From JAGXLC01 sp964585385 (GTDB taxonomy: Bacteria; Bacteroidota; Bacteroidia; Bacteroidales; UBA12077), in assembly GCA_964585385.1 (NCBI GenBank), contig CAZPDP010000013.1, positions 1-64,000 of the forward strand: a stretch of 64,000 bases of DNA. Reading direction: 5' to 3'. Positions 52,130-61,068 of the stretch are shown here, piece by piece. A program made the translations under genes and the position numbers. Numbering within the stretch: the stretch's first letter is position 1; every line of letters starts with the position of its first letter. Below the pieces are notes generated by a model, which did no database searches, had not been told where the DNA came from, and saw only the letters and a program-made list of their open reading frames with translations.

Positions 52130-54646
52130 TTAGGTTATTAGGTGTCCAATCTGGTTAGCTAAATATGTAACGAACCAGGCGAGTGTAGTAGTATACACTA
52201 TAGCAAATGTGGCCCATTTCCAGCTTCCTGTTTCCTTTTTTATCGCCACAACTGCTGCAACACAAGGGAAATACAATAAGATAAAAAGCAGGAAACTTAT
52301 AGCCGTCATCTTGTCAAATACTTTCTGCCCTTTTCTTTCGCCGGATTCATATTCTGCTTCTTTTAATTTTTCAACCAGTTTTTCAGTATTTTGTTCAATA
52401 TCAGAATCGGCCTGATACAAAACTCCCATAGTGCTTACTACAATTTCCTTGGCCGCAATACCTGAAAGCAGGCTAACACTCATTTTCCAGTCAAATCCGA
52501 GGGGCCTCATTACCGGTTCGATCAAATGCCCCAGCTTTCCTATGTATGAATTTTCCTGAAGCCTGAGTTTTTTTTCTTTTTCCAGCTCTTTAACCTTTTC
52601 ATTGAGAGACTGCCCGTTGGTGTTTAATAAAGCTTGTTTCTGTTGAGGCCTTTCACTCTTTGCGGCAGATTTGTCTTTCAGGTTTTCAATTTTTTGATTA
52701 TAATCTTCCCGTATATCAGTGTTTTTTGGGTAATAGCCAAGTGCCCAGATTATTATGGATGCAACAAGAATAACACCACCCATTTTCTTAAGATATTGAG
52801 AGGCCTTGCTCCACATGTGTTTGAGTGTGTTATACAGGGTAGGTGTTCGGTAAGGCGGGAGTTCCATTACAAAAGGAATCTCATCGGTTTTAAAAAGTGT
52901 TTTTTTAAAAAAAATAGCAACCAGGGCAGCCATCAGGACTCCGAATAAATAAACTGAGAAAAGGACAGTCCCGGGATGCTTAGGGAAAAAAGCAGAAATG
53001 ATGAGGACGTAGACAGGCAGTCGGGCACTGCAAGACATAAAGGGGTTTATCAAAATGGTCAGCAGCCGGTTGTTTTTATTTTTGATGGTACGTGTAGCCA
53101 TAATTGCGGGTACATTGCATCCAAAGCCCATAAGGAGAGGAATAAATGATTGACCATGCAAACCCACCTTGTGCATAACTTTATCCATAATGAAAGCTGC
53201 CCGGGCCATGTAACCCGTATCCTCCATCAGAGAAATAAAAAGGAACAGGATAAGAATATTTGGCAGAAATATGATAACGCCTCCGACGCCATCAACAATT
53301 CCATTTATTAACAAATCTTTAAGCACACCCTCATTCATAACGTAGTGGATATACTGGCCTGTAAGTCCTACCAACTGGTCAATCCATTCCATCGGATATT
53401 GTCCAAGCTTAAAGGTAGCCTGGAACATAATCCACATAAAAGCTATGAAGATGGGAAATCCCAGGTATTTGTCGGTTAAAATACGGTCTATCTGGTCTGT
53501 TTTTCTTCTGAATTGGGTTTTACGATTCCCTTTATAGGTTTCTTTTAAAGCACCTGCTATGAAGGCATATTTCGCATCTGTTATAATAGCTTCGCTGTCT
53601 TCGGAAAAATAAGATTCGAGTTTAATTATTTCTTTGTTGGCAATTTCTTTGATTTTTACATAATTCTCCCATTTAGAGAGAGTCCATTCCGCCGCCTTGT
53701 CCTTTTCAAGCATTTTGATGGCATAGAATCTTGATGATACCAGGTCTGTCAGGCGTTTGTTTTTCCATATCTCATCCTGGATATTTCTTATGGATTTTTC
53801 CACATCCTGGCCGTAATTTATATGGATATGCCTCAGGGTAGGATCTTTGTCTTCAAATACTTCAATAGCCTTATCAAAAAGTTCTCTGATGCCTGTACCT
53901 TTTGAAGAAACAGTGGGTATAACAGGGATTCCTATCATCTTGCCCAGGGACTCATAATCAAAGTAATCTCCCTTCTTTTGGAGTTCATCATACATATTAA
54001 GCGCTATGATTACTTTGATGTCCATATCAATGAGCTGGGTGGTAAGGTAAAGGTTTCGCTCAAGATTAGAGGCATCCACAACATTTATAACTATATCGGG
54101 TAATTCACCGAGTATATGTTTTCTTACAAATAATTCTTCCGGGGTATAAGCTGAAAGGGAATAGGTACCTGGTAAGTCTGTAATGTTAAAGCTATAGCCT
54201 TTTTGCCTGTATCTTGCTTTTTTTGATTCTACCGTAACTCCCCCGTAATTACCTACACGCTCTTTTGATCGTGAAGCGAAATTAAAAAGGGTTGTTTTTC
54301 CGCAATTGGGGTTGCCTACAAGGGCTATATTTATTGTTTTTTGTTTTTCTCTGGCCGTTTTTTTGAGTTCATTTTCGGTTATGACTCCATTGGAATGTTC
54401 CGGATTTTCCCTTTGGGCTTCATCCCTGGTAACTACTTCAATGAGAGAAGCTTCGCTTTTCCTCAGGGAAACCTCGTACCCCATGATGTTATACTGCACA
54501 GGATCTTTGAGTGGAGCATTTTTAACTACTGTTACTTTCTTGCCTTTTACAAAGCCCATCTCCATGATGCGACGACGGAATGCACCTCTTCCTCTCACTT
54601 TTGTGATAATTCCCGACTGTTTGGTTTTTAATTCCGAAAGCTTCAT
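52130..54646 (-). CDS. feoB: Fused FeoA-FeoB ferrous iron transporter
   Basis: 838 aa. Residues 1-75 form the SH3-like FeoA domain; from about 105 the FeoB G domain begins with GNPNCGKTTLFN (G1), TVESKKARY, DLPGTYSL (G3) and NMYDE (G4). A helical GDI region (280-380) follows, then two Gate regions with the Cys-containing SCSARLPVYVLI, and membrane helices to the end. GTP-driven Fe2+ uptake suits an anaerobe with a very large demand for Fe-S clusters, as seen in the hydrogenase island. FeoA and FeoB are separate genes in enterobacteria but fused in this phylum. Confidence 0.94.
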   Translation of the reverse strand: MKLSELKTKQSGIITKVRGRGAFRRRIMEMGFVKGKKVTVVKNAPLKDPVQYNIMGYEVSLRKSEASLIEVVTRDEAQRENPEHSNGVITENELKKTAREKQKTINIALVGNPNCGKTTLFNFASRSKERVGNYGGVTVESKKARYRQKGYSFNITDLPGTYSLSAYTPEELFVRKHILGELPDIVINVVDASNLERNLYLTTQLIDMDIKVIIALNMYDELQKKGDYFDYESLGKMIGIPVIPTVSSKGTGIRELFDKAIEVFEDKDPTLRHIHINYGQDVEKSIRNIQDEIWKNKRLTDLVSSRFYAIKMLEKDKAAEWTLSKWENYVKIKEIANKEIIKLESYFSEDSEAIITDAKYAFIAGALKETYKGNRKTQFRRKTDQIDRILTDKYLGFPIFIAFMWIMFQATFKLGQYPMEWIDQLVGLTGQYIHYVMNEGVLKDLLINGIVDGVGGVIIFLPNILILFLFISLMEDTGYMARAAFIMDKVMHKVGLHGQSFIPLLMGFGCNVPAIMATRTIKNKNNRLLTILINPFMSCSARLPVYVLIISAFFPKHPGTVLFSVYLFGVLMAALVAIFFKKTLFKTDEIPFVMELPPYRTPTLYNTLKHMWSKASQYLKKMGGVILVASIIIWALGYYPKNTDIREDYNQKIENLKDKSAAKSERPQQKQALLNTNGQSLNEKVKELEKEKKLRLQENSYIGKLGHLIEPVMRPLGFDWKMSVSLLSGIAAKEIVVSTMGVLYQADSDIEQNTEKLVEKLKEAEYESGERKGQKVFDKMTAISFLLFILLYFPCVAAVVAIKKETGSWKWATFAIVYTTTLAWFVTYLANQIGHLIT

Positions 54647-54680
54647 TTTTGTTTAGACTTAATAAAAAGAAGAAGGTTGA

Positions 54681-54710
54681 CAAAAATAGGTATATTTTTT
54701 TTTACCTCAA
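54681..54710 (-). promoter_or_regulatory. Promoter for feoAB
   Basis: On the minus strand a TTG (54708-54710) and TATTTTTG (54681-54688) are spaced by 19 bases, fitting -33/-7. The leader is about 30 nt. No Fur box was recognised. Confidence 0.5.
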
Positions 54711-54822
54711 TAATTAAATCATGGTAGTCCTGAAAAATCAACAATTGCATCACTGTGAACTTGATACCATTACTTTAAAATCAATTGCCGGATTAGATAA
54801 GTGTTAGGGTAGGGAGTTATAA

Positions 54823-54847
54823 AAAAAGCCGGTTTTACCGGCTTTTT
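54823..54847 (-). terminator. Rho-independent terminator of the PUR protein gene
   Basis: AAAAAGCCGG (54823-54832) and CCGGCTTTTT (54838-54847) form a perfect stem with T-runs on both strands. It lies 7 bp past the stop of the minus-strand gene. Confidence 0.8.
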
Positions 54848-54853
54848 ACTTTT

Positions 54854-55267
54854 TTATTCTTTGTTTTCTTCTAAATCTTCGAATTCTACATCCGAGGTAT
54901 AGCTGACATTTTCATTTGTGTTTAATTCCTCCTTTTCAGGTGCACTTTGTCTTTCCTGATTCATTTCATGACCCTTCTCAGCTTTGATAAAATTGATTAC
55001 TTCCTCCAGATTTTCTGTGAATTTGTCAAAATCTTCTTTGTATAAAAAGACTTTGTGTTTTTCAAAAAATCTTTTACCGTTTTTTTTGAAACGCTTTTTA
55101 CTCTCTGTAATTGTCAGGTAATAATCGTCATTTCTAGTTGCTTTTACATCCAGAAAGTAAGTCCTCTTTCCAGCTCTGATAACTTTCGAGAAAATAATGT
55201 CTCTTCCGTTTTTCCCTTGTCCTTCTTTGTTTTCAAATCCTTCTTTGTTTTCGTATCCGTCCATCAT
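54854..55267 (-). CDS. DUF3276 PUR-domain nucleic-acid-binding protein
   Basis: 137 aa. One PUR domain (about 22-95): DIIFSKVIRAGKRTYFLDVK, DDYYLTITESKKRF, FFEKHKVFLYKEDFDKF. The acidic tail (100-137) is disordered. Such proteins in Bacteroidota and spirochaetes bind single-stranded DNA or RNA as dimers. It starts with two Met in a row; the second is an alternative start. A -7 box, TACTTTTG, lies at 55300-55307 on the minus strand. Confidence 0.85.
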   Translation of the reverse strand: MMDGYENKEGFENKEGQGKNGRDIIFSKVIRAGKRTYFLDVKATRNDDYYLTITESKKRFKKNGKRFFEKHKVFLYKEDFDKFTENLEEVINFIKAEKGHEMNQERQSAPEKEELNTNENVSYTSDVEFEDLEENKE

Positions 55268-55299
55268 TAATTACTTTTAAAAGTTTTACTTTCAATTAC

Positions 55300-55307
55300 C
55301 AAAAGTA
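55300..55307 (-). promoter_or_regulatory. Candidate -7 box for the PUR protein gene
   Basis: Reads TACTTTTG on the minus strand, fitting TAnnTTTG, 33 bases before the start codon. Confidence 0.4.
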
Positions 55308-55517
55308 TAAAATTCTTAATGGTTTACTTCACAAAAATATTTTTTTTATTAAAAAATTAAATATTTTTTTTGTTAAAAATTACTCTACTGTTTTTGATAT
55401 GCGCTGGTTATCTCTTTTTTGAAAATTCATCATTAAATACCGTTTTAATTTTCTATTAGTAAATTTTTTCACTTATTTTGCACTTGTTACAGAATAGTAT
55501 TAATTACCCTCAAGCGA

Positions 55518-56468
55518 ATGATTACTAGAAGATTATTGAGAATTAAAATTTTACAGACTGTTTTTTCCTACAAATTTTCCGAAGACAAGACTATTGATAT
55601 TGCAGAAAAAGAATTGTTGCACAGCATCAAACGTTTTTATGATCTATATCATCAGCTGTTATATTTGGTGGTTAAAATCAGGGATATTGGCGAGGAAAAA
55701 ATACAGATTGCAAAAGAAAAAAAGGCCCCGACTCACGAGGATCTCAATCCAAACAAAAAATTTGTCGATAATCAGGTTATCAGGCAAATAGAAGACAACC
55801 AATCGTTAAGAAGCTACATGAGTTCGAATAAAATAGGATGGACTAACCAGCGGGACATCCTGAGGCAATTATACAACGAACTTATTAATAGTCAGCTTTA
55901 CAAGGATTATATGCAGGATGAGGATTCAAACTATGAATCAGATAAAAAATTTGTGTTGTCTGTCTATAAAAAAATTATATCTGAGTCGGATCCTCTTTAT
56001 GATCAATTGGAAGATCAGAGTATATATTGGAATGATGAAGTAGACCTTGTGATTAGCTTCATCATTAAAACAATTAAATCTTTTCGGAAAAAAGAAGGTG
56101 AGGATGCCGGTTTAATGAAGCTATATAAAAATAGTGATGACCTTGAATTTGCAAAGTCGTTATTGAAGAAATCTATACTTCATTTCAATGACTATGATGA
56201 TTTGATTGAAATGCATTCTAAAAACTGGGATTTGGAACGAATTGCTTTTATGGATATTCTTATTATGAAGCTTGCTATTACTGAAATTCTTGAATTTCCC
56301 TCGATACCAACAAAGGTTACCCTGGATGAATATATCGAAATTGCAAAATTCTATAGTACAGAAAAAAGCAATGTGTTCATTAATGGAATCCTCGATAAAA
56401 TCATAAATCAACTTCGGGAAGAGAATAAAATCCAAAAACAAGGCAGAGGATTGATCGGAGATAGTTAA
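55518..56468 (+). CDS. nusB: Transcription antitermination factor NusB
   Basis: 316 aa, about twice the enterobacterial length, as is usual in Bacteroidota. It begins MITRRLLRIKILQTVFSY, and the C-terminal half has the NusB signature (DLERIAFMDILIMKLAITEILEFPSIPTKVTLDEYIEIAKFYSTEKSNVFINGILDKI). It binds boxA RNA with NusE in rRNA antitermination. It heads a conserved block with DUF1573, yajC, ybbR and coaE. Confidence 0.93.
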   Translation: MITRRLLRIKILQTVFSYKFSEDKTIDIAEKELLHSIKRFYDLYHQLLYLVVKIRDIGEEKIQIAKEKKAPTHEDLNPNKKFVDNQVIRQIEDNQSLRSYMSSNKIGWTNQRDILRQLYNELINSQLYKDYMQDEDSNYESDKKFVLSVYKKIISESDPLYDQLEDQSIYWNDEVDLVISFIIKTIKSFRKKEGEDAGLMKLYKNSDDLEFAKSLLKKSILHFNDYDDLIEMHSKNWDLERIAFMDILIMKLAITEILEFPSIPTKVTLDEYIEIAKFYSTEKSNVFINGILDKIINQLREENKIQKQGRGLIGDS

Positions 56469-56508
56469 TCTTATATTCTTTTATTTCACAGATTTATGAT
56501 AATTTCAT

Positions 56509-56516
56509 TATTTTTG
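56509..56516 (+). promoter_or_regulatory. -7 box inside the nusB-DUF1573 gap
   Basis: TATTTTTG fits TAnnTTTG. It lies between a possible ATG at 56496 and the ATG at 56526, which supports 56526 as the DUF1573 start. Confidence 0.4.
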
Positions 56517-56525
56517 CCTCGCATT

Positions 56526-56942
56526 ATGATAAGACAAATTCTATTTTTATTATTCATCGGAGGAGTTTTTCTTTCGGGATGCAATCAGAAACAGGAGGAA
56601 GAATCAAAAAAAGAACAAAATCAAGCGCCTCCTAAAATTGAGTTTGAAAAAATGTATTATGACTTTGGAACCATAAGCATGGGGGAAAAAGTATCTTTTA
56701 CTTTCAAATTTGAAAACAAAGGGGGAGCAGACCTTATCATCAAGGATGCATATGCTTCATGTGGATGCACAGTAGCAGAATATGACAAAAAACCCATTAA
56801 ACCAGGGAAAAGCGGAGGAGTGGAGGTAGTTTTTGACAGCAGGGGAAGAAGAGGAGTTCAGCATAAGACTGTTATCCTGGAAACTAATACACCTGTCGGA
56901 AAAAAGACTTTGACAATAAAAGCAAATATAGTTAATAACTAA
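56526..56942 (+). CDS. DUF1573 lipoprotein
   Basis: 138 aa from MIRQILFLLF; the frame is open to an ATG 30 bp upstream, which would spoil the signal. Lipobox FLSGC, then one Ig-like DUF1573 domain (YYDFGTISMGEKVSFTFKFENKG, DAYASCGCTVAEYDKKPIKPGKSG, VEVVFDSRGRRG). The CGCT motif is the family hallmark. It is exported and probably structural; its function is unknown. Confidence 0.88.
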   Translation: MIRQILFLLFIGGVFLSGCNQKQEEESKKEQNQAPPKIEFEKMYYDFGTISMGEKVSFTFKFENKGGADLIIKDAYASCGCTVAEYDKKPIKPGKSGGVEVVFDSRGRRGVQHKTVILETNTPVGKKTLTIKANIVNN

Positions 56943-56954
56943 AATTAGTAAATT

Positions 56955-57278
56955 ATGATGAATGAAATGTTTCAAATTTTAATGGGTCAGCCCCAGGGAG
57001 ATCAAAATCCACTGGTTTCATTATGGCCATTGCTATTGATAATTGTAGTTTTTTACCTGTTTATGATTAGACCTCAGGTTAAAAGACAGAAAGAACTTCG
57101 AAAATACAGGGAAAATCTTCAGAAGGGCGATAAAATTGTTACCACAGGGGGTATCTATGGTAAAATTATCGGTGTTTCTGACCAGACCGTTCTAATAGAA
57201 GTTGAAGATCAATCCAGAATAAAGATTGATAAAAACGCTATTATTAAGGATGCTAAGGAATTAGAACAAAAGAAATAA
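56955..57278 (+). CDS. yajC: Preprotein translocase subunit YajC
   Basis: 107 aa. One membrane helix (about 21-40, PLLLIIVVFYLFMIRPQVKRQKE) followed by the soluble YajC domain (LQKGDKIVTTGGIYGKIIGV). It associates with SecDF/YidC. It is 12 bp after the DUF1573 gene. Confidence 0.95.
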   Translation: MMNEMFQILMGQPQGDQNPLVSLWPLLLIIVVFYLFMIRPQVKRQKELRKYRENLQKGDKIVTTGGIYGKIIGVSDQTVLIEVEDQSRIKIDKNAIIKDAKELEQKK

Positions 57279-57348
57279 TTTTTTTACCCGGAAGCAATGT
57301 ATTTTGTAAATTTACATTGCTTTTGGGATTTTTTAAAAAAACACTGTT

Positions 57349-58359
57349 TTGAGATCAAATTTTTCCAACTATCTAAAAGTTCTATTACTATACGTAAAAA
57401 AAGTCAGGTATAATAAAAACGTTGGAGTATTCCTGATCTTTTTGATCTTATCCACTATTTTTTGGTTACTGAACGAGTTGGAAGATGTATATGTCTCAAA
57501 CATATCCTATCCAGTAAAATATACCGACCCACCCAAAGAAAAGGTTTTTGTAGGAGACCTCCCCTCACACCTGGATCTGAAAATTGAAGGGACAGGCTTT
57601 AATTTATTGGAGTACCGGATAGGAAAACAACTGATGCCAATTGAATTTTCTGTTAATTCTTACGACCTTAATACCATCGGAGAAGGGCAGGAAGAAAAAT
57701 ATTATATACTGACTAACTCTATTCGTTCAAGTCTTGCACAGCAGTTAAGCTCCGATCTCAATATACTGGATATATCACCGGACACCTTGTTTTTTCAGTT
57801 TGCTAAAGAAACGCAGAAAAAACTTCCTGTAGTTTCAACTATCGATTATTCATTTGATAAACAACTCATGCTGAAGGGAGACATTAGCATTGAACCTGAT
57901 AGCGTTACAGTAATTGGACCTACTAAGATACTGGACACAATTAGCGAAATTAAAACTGAGCATAAGAAATTAGAAGGCATTACCCAAACAACTTTTATAA
58001 CTGTACCTTTGAAAAAACATCATTCACAGCTTCAATATTCGGTAAAAACAGTTAATATTACTATTCCTGTTGAGCAGTTTACTGAAGGAGAAATGAGAAA
58101 GGAGCTTGTTGTTAAAAACTTGCCGGACAGTGTTGTATTGAGAACATTTCCCAGAACTATCCGGATAACATACCTGGTGGGGCTCAGTAATTATGAGAAC
58201 CTAATACCAGAACTATTTAAAGCTACTGTGGATTATAAAGACATCGAAAAAGATTCTGATAAGATTCCGGTAAAGATTGAAAAAACTCCTGATTACCTGA
58301 AATCATACTCATACAACCCACATAAAGTCGATTATATAATTGAGAAGAAAGATGATTAA
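57349..58359 (+). CDS. YbbR-domain protein
   Basis: 336 aa. One membrane helix (about 27-41) and extracytoplasmic YbbR-like repeats (ISYPVKYTDPPKE, LMLKGDISIEPDSVTVIGPTKIL). The start is TTG at 57349; no in-frame ATG occurs before residue 90, so TTG is needed to keep the membrane helix. In firmicutes YbbR/CdaR controls the c-di-AMP cyclase CdaA, but no cyclase is adjacent here. It overlaps coaE by 8 bp. Confidence 0.82.
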   Translation: MRSNFSNYLKVLLLYVKKVRYNKNVGVFLIFLILSTIFWLLNELEDVYVSNISYPVKYTDPPKEKVFVGDLPSHLDLKIEGTGFNLLEYRIGKQLMPIEFSVNSYDLNTIGEGQEEKYYILTNSIRSSLAQQLSSDLNILDISPDTLFFQFAKETQKKLPVVSTIDYSFDKQLMLKGDISIEPDSVTVIGPTKILDTISEIKTEHKKLEGITQTTFITVPLKKHHSQLQYSVKTVNITIPVEQFTEGEMRKELVVKNLPDSVVLRTFPRTIRITYLVGLSNYENLIPELFKATVDYKDIEKDSDKIPVKIEKTPDYLKSYSYNPHKVDYIIEKKDD

Positions 58360-58936
58360 GGTTGGACTAACAGGTGGAATTGGCAGTGGAAAAACAATTA
58401 CATCGACAGTTTTTGAAAAACTCGGTGTACCGGTTTTTTATGCCGACGAGGAAGCAAAAAAACTGTTGTCTAAGGACAGGGAAGTCATAAGACAGCTCAG
58501 AGATCGTTTTGGAGATGATATTTTTGATGAAAATGGAATCAATAAAGCAAGTTTAGCTTCAATAATTTTTAATGACAGAGACGCTTTGGATGATGTCAAT
58601 AAGATTATTCATCCAAAAGTTAGAAGAGATTTCGCAAGCTGGGCTGAACAGCAAATCTCAGCCTATGTGATAATGGAAGCTGCTATTTTATTTGAAAGCG
58701 GAGGACACAAGAACATGGATAAAACCATTCTCGTTTATGCACCGGAACAACTGAGGATACAAAGGGTGATTAAACGTGATGATGTAACCGAAGAAGAAGT
58801 GCGTTCAAGAATGCGCAACCAGGAAAAGGATGAAGATAAGATTGAAAAAGCCGACTGGGTTATTTATAATGACGATACCCAAATGGTTTTGCCACAGATT
58901 ATTGAAATACACAATACGATAAAAGCAAAAAGTTAG
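58352..58936 (+). CDS. coaE: Dephospho-CoA kinase
   Basis: 194 aa from MIKVGLTGGIGSGKT, whose GGIGSGKT (7-14) is the P-loop; DEEAKKLL and IHPKVRRDF are family motifs. It makes CoA in the last step. A TTG 12 bp upstream is in frame but unnecessary. It overlaps the ybbR-like gene. Confidence 0.95.
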   Translation: MIKVGLTGGIGSGKTITSTVFEKLGVPVFYADEEAKKLLSKDREVIRQLRDRFGDDIFDENGINKASLASIIFNDRDALDDVNKIIHPKVRRDFASWAEQQISAYVIMEAAILFESGGHKNMDKTILVYAPEQLRIQRVIKRDDVTEEEVRSRMRNQEKDEDKIEKADWVIYNDDTQMVLPQIIEIHNTIKAKS

Positions 58937-58938
58937 TT

Positions 58939-59661
58939 ATGGGAAAATTTACTAAATGGATAGCCGGAGGTCTTGGATGGGCGTTTTTAGGACCCATCGG
59001 GGGAATTTTGGGATTTGTTTTAGGTTCCATGTATGACGGAATGGAAGGACAACGAAGTTCTTCCGGGTATTCAATGACAACCACGGGCAGCTTTGCTGTT
59101 AGTCTGCTGGTACTTGTTGCTGCGGTTATGAAAGCAGACCAGAAATTGATGCGTTCAGAACTCAATTATGTAAAAAAATACTTTATCCAGAATTTTGGGG
59201 AGGAAAGTGCCGCTGAAGCCATGAAAATGCTCCGGGATATTCTGAAGCAGAATATACCCCTTGGAGAGGTTTGCCAGCAAATAAAGCAAAACATGGATTA
59301 CTCTTCAAGATTGCAGCTTCTGCACTTTCTGTTTGGTGTATCCAACGCCGACGGCCAGATTCATGAATCTGAGGTACAAACCATTGAGCGTATTGCTTCT
59401 CTTATTGGCATTTCCCAAAAAGATATGGATTCCATCAAGTCGATGTTTATCGAAGACACCCATTATGCCTATAAAATTCTGGAGGTGGATCCCTCTGTTT
59501 CCGATGAGGAAGTAAAGAAAGCTTACAGAAAGATGGCCAACAAATATCATCCTGATAAGGTAAGTCACCTGGGAGAAGACTTTCAAAAGGTTGCCAACCA
59601 GAAATTTCAAAAAGTGAACGAGGCTTACGAGAAGATTAAAAAAGAAAGAAATATGAATTAG
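58939..59661 (+). CDS. TerB-DnaJ protein (DjlA-like)
   Basis: 240 aa. Gly-rich N-terminus with a likely membrane hairpin (WIAGGLGWAFLGPIGGILGFVLGSM, 7-31), TerB-like helical domain (50-165) and a C-terminal J domain (YKILEVDPSVSDEEVKKAYRKMANKYHPDKV) with HPD intact. It should stimulate DnaK ATPase at the membrane. It starts two bases after coaE. Confidence 0.88.
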   Translation: MGKFTKWIAGGLGWAFLGPIGGILGFVLGSMYDGMEGQRSSSGYSMTTTGSFAVSLLVLVAAVMKADQKLMRSELNYVKKYFIQNFGEESAAEAMKMLRDILKQNIPLGEVCQQIKQNMDYSSRLQLLHFLFGVSNADGQIHESEVQTIERIASLIGISQKDMDSIKSMFIEDTHYAYKILEVDPSVSDEEVKKAYRKMANKYHPDKVSHLGEDFQKVANQKFQKVNEAYEKIKKERNMN

Positions 59662-59670
59662 CACAATTCT

Positions 59671-59704
59671 TTTGCTATTCATATCTGACAAAATTCTATA
59701 TTTG
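59671..59704 (+). promoter_or_regulatory. Promoter for the DUF5606 gene
   Basis: TTTG (59671-59674) and TATATTTG (59697-59704), spacer 22, fit the Bacteroidota promoter. The leader is about 18 nt. Confidence 0.5.
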
Positions 59705-59728
59705 CAGTTCTTAAAAAAATAATGAGCT

Positions 59729-60220
59729 ATGTTAAAAGATATTCTTTCTATTTCAGGACACAGCGGTTTGTTTAAGTACTTAAAAAAGAGTAGAAACGGC
59801 ATTATAGTTGAGAACCTTGAGACCCAAAAGCGCATGAATGCGGATGCCACTGCACAGGTTAATGCCCTGGAAGATATAAGCATTTATACGGATACAGAAG
59901 ATCTTCCGCTGGACAAAGTATTCAAAGCCATCTATGAACATGAAGAAGGTAAAGCTGCAATGAATCCGAAGAAAGCCTCAGGAAAAGAGCTCAGGGAATA
60001 TTTTGAAAAGATTATACCCGACCATGATCAGGACAGGGTTTATAGTTCGGATATAAAAAAGATACTGACCTGGTATAATGTTCTTCATAAGCTTGATATG
60101 CTGAATTTTACCGAGGAAGAAGAAAAGAATGAAGAGAAGCAATCAGAAGAATCTCAATCCACTGATAAGGAAGCAAAGAAAGAAGATAATAAAGACGAAG
60201 AAGAGAAGAACGAAGAATAA
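59729..60220 (+). CDS. DUF5606 protein with acidic tail
   Basis: 163 aa. The N-terminal 60 residues (LKDILSISGHSGLFKYLKKSRNGIIVENL) are a conserved Bacteroidota domain with an SH3-like look. A helical middle follows, and a tail (128-163) that is almost all Glu, Lys, Asp and Ser and thus disordered. Its function is unknown. Confidence 0.78.
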   Translation: MLKDILSISGHSGLFKYLKKSRNGIIVENLETQKRMNADATAQVNALEDISIYTDTEDLPLDKVFKAIYEHEEGKAAMNPKKASGKELREYFEKIIPDHDQDRVYSSDIKKILTWYNVLHKLDMLNFTEEEEKNEEKQSEESQSTDKEAKKEDNKDEEEKNEE

Positions 60221-60288
60221 GCATTTACTGTAATAAGGAGTAAAACCTACAAGTGTCACTGCAACTGCACTGCCACTAACAACTCCCG

Positions 60289-61056
60289 TCAATCTTTCTT
60301 CTTAGCCTCTTCCCAGATTTCATTCATTTCGTCCAGGGTCATATCTTTTAGCTTCAGGCCTTTGTTGAGCGTGTTTTCCTCAAGGAATTTGAATCTGTTG
60401 ATGAATTTATGGTTGGTTTTCTCAAGAGCATTCTCCGGGTCAATATCATACAACCTGGCGGCATTTATCACTGAGAACAGTAAATCTCCGAACTCAGACT
60501 CAATTTTCTCTTTGTCAGAGTTCTTAACCTCTTCCTGCAATTCATCCAGTTCTTCTTTTACTTTATCCCAGATTTGTTCTTTTTCATCCCAATCAAATCC
60601 TACGCCACGGACCTTTTGCTGGATGCGGTTGGACTTTATAAGGGCCGGGAGTGAATCCGGAACTCCTGAAAGAATAGACTTTTTGCCTTCTTTCATCTTG
60701 ATTTGTTCCCAGTTTTCTTCTACTTCTTTATGATCTTTGACTGCTGTATCTCCAAAAACATGGGGGTGTCGTGAGATAAGTTTATCACAAAGCGAATTGA
60801 TTACATCGGTAATATCAAATTCGGATTTTTCGTCTGCAATCTTTGCATAAAACACCACATGAAGTAACAAATCCCCGAGTTCCTTCCTAATTTCAGGCAT
60901 ATCTTCTTTTATAATGGAATCGGCCAGTTCATAGGTTTCCTCTATAGTCAGATTTCTGAGGCTTTCCATTGTCTGTTTCCGGTCCCATGGACACTTCACC
61001 CGGAGTTCGTTTAGAATATTCAGCAATCGGTCAAATGCTTCCAGTTCTTTTTTCAT
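60289..61056 (-). CDS. mazG: Nucleoside triphosphate pyrophosphohydrolase MazG
   Basis: 255 aa, two all-alpha MazG domains. The first has CPWDRKQTMESL, the metal-binding EETYELAD and ELGDLLLHVVFYAKIADE; the second repeats these elements in diverged form (EELDELQEEV, EFGDLLFSVINAAR). It removes pyrophosphate from non-canonical NTPs. It follows the SAM hydrolase gene by 12 bp. Confidence 0.93.
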   Translation of the reverse strand: MKKELEAFDRLLNILNELRVKCPWDRKQTMESLRNLTIEETYELADSIIKEDMPEIRKELGDLLLHVVFYAKIADEKSEFDITDVINSLCDKLISRHPHVFGDTAVKDHKEVEENWEQIKMKEGKKSILSGVPDSLPALIKSNRIQQKVRGVGFDWDEKEQIWDKVKEELDELQEEVKNSDKEKIESEFGDLLFSVINAARLYDIDPENALEKTNHKFINRFKFLEENTLNKGLKLKDMTLDEMNEIWEEAKKKD

Positions 61057-61068
61057 AGTTCAGGTTTT

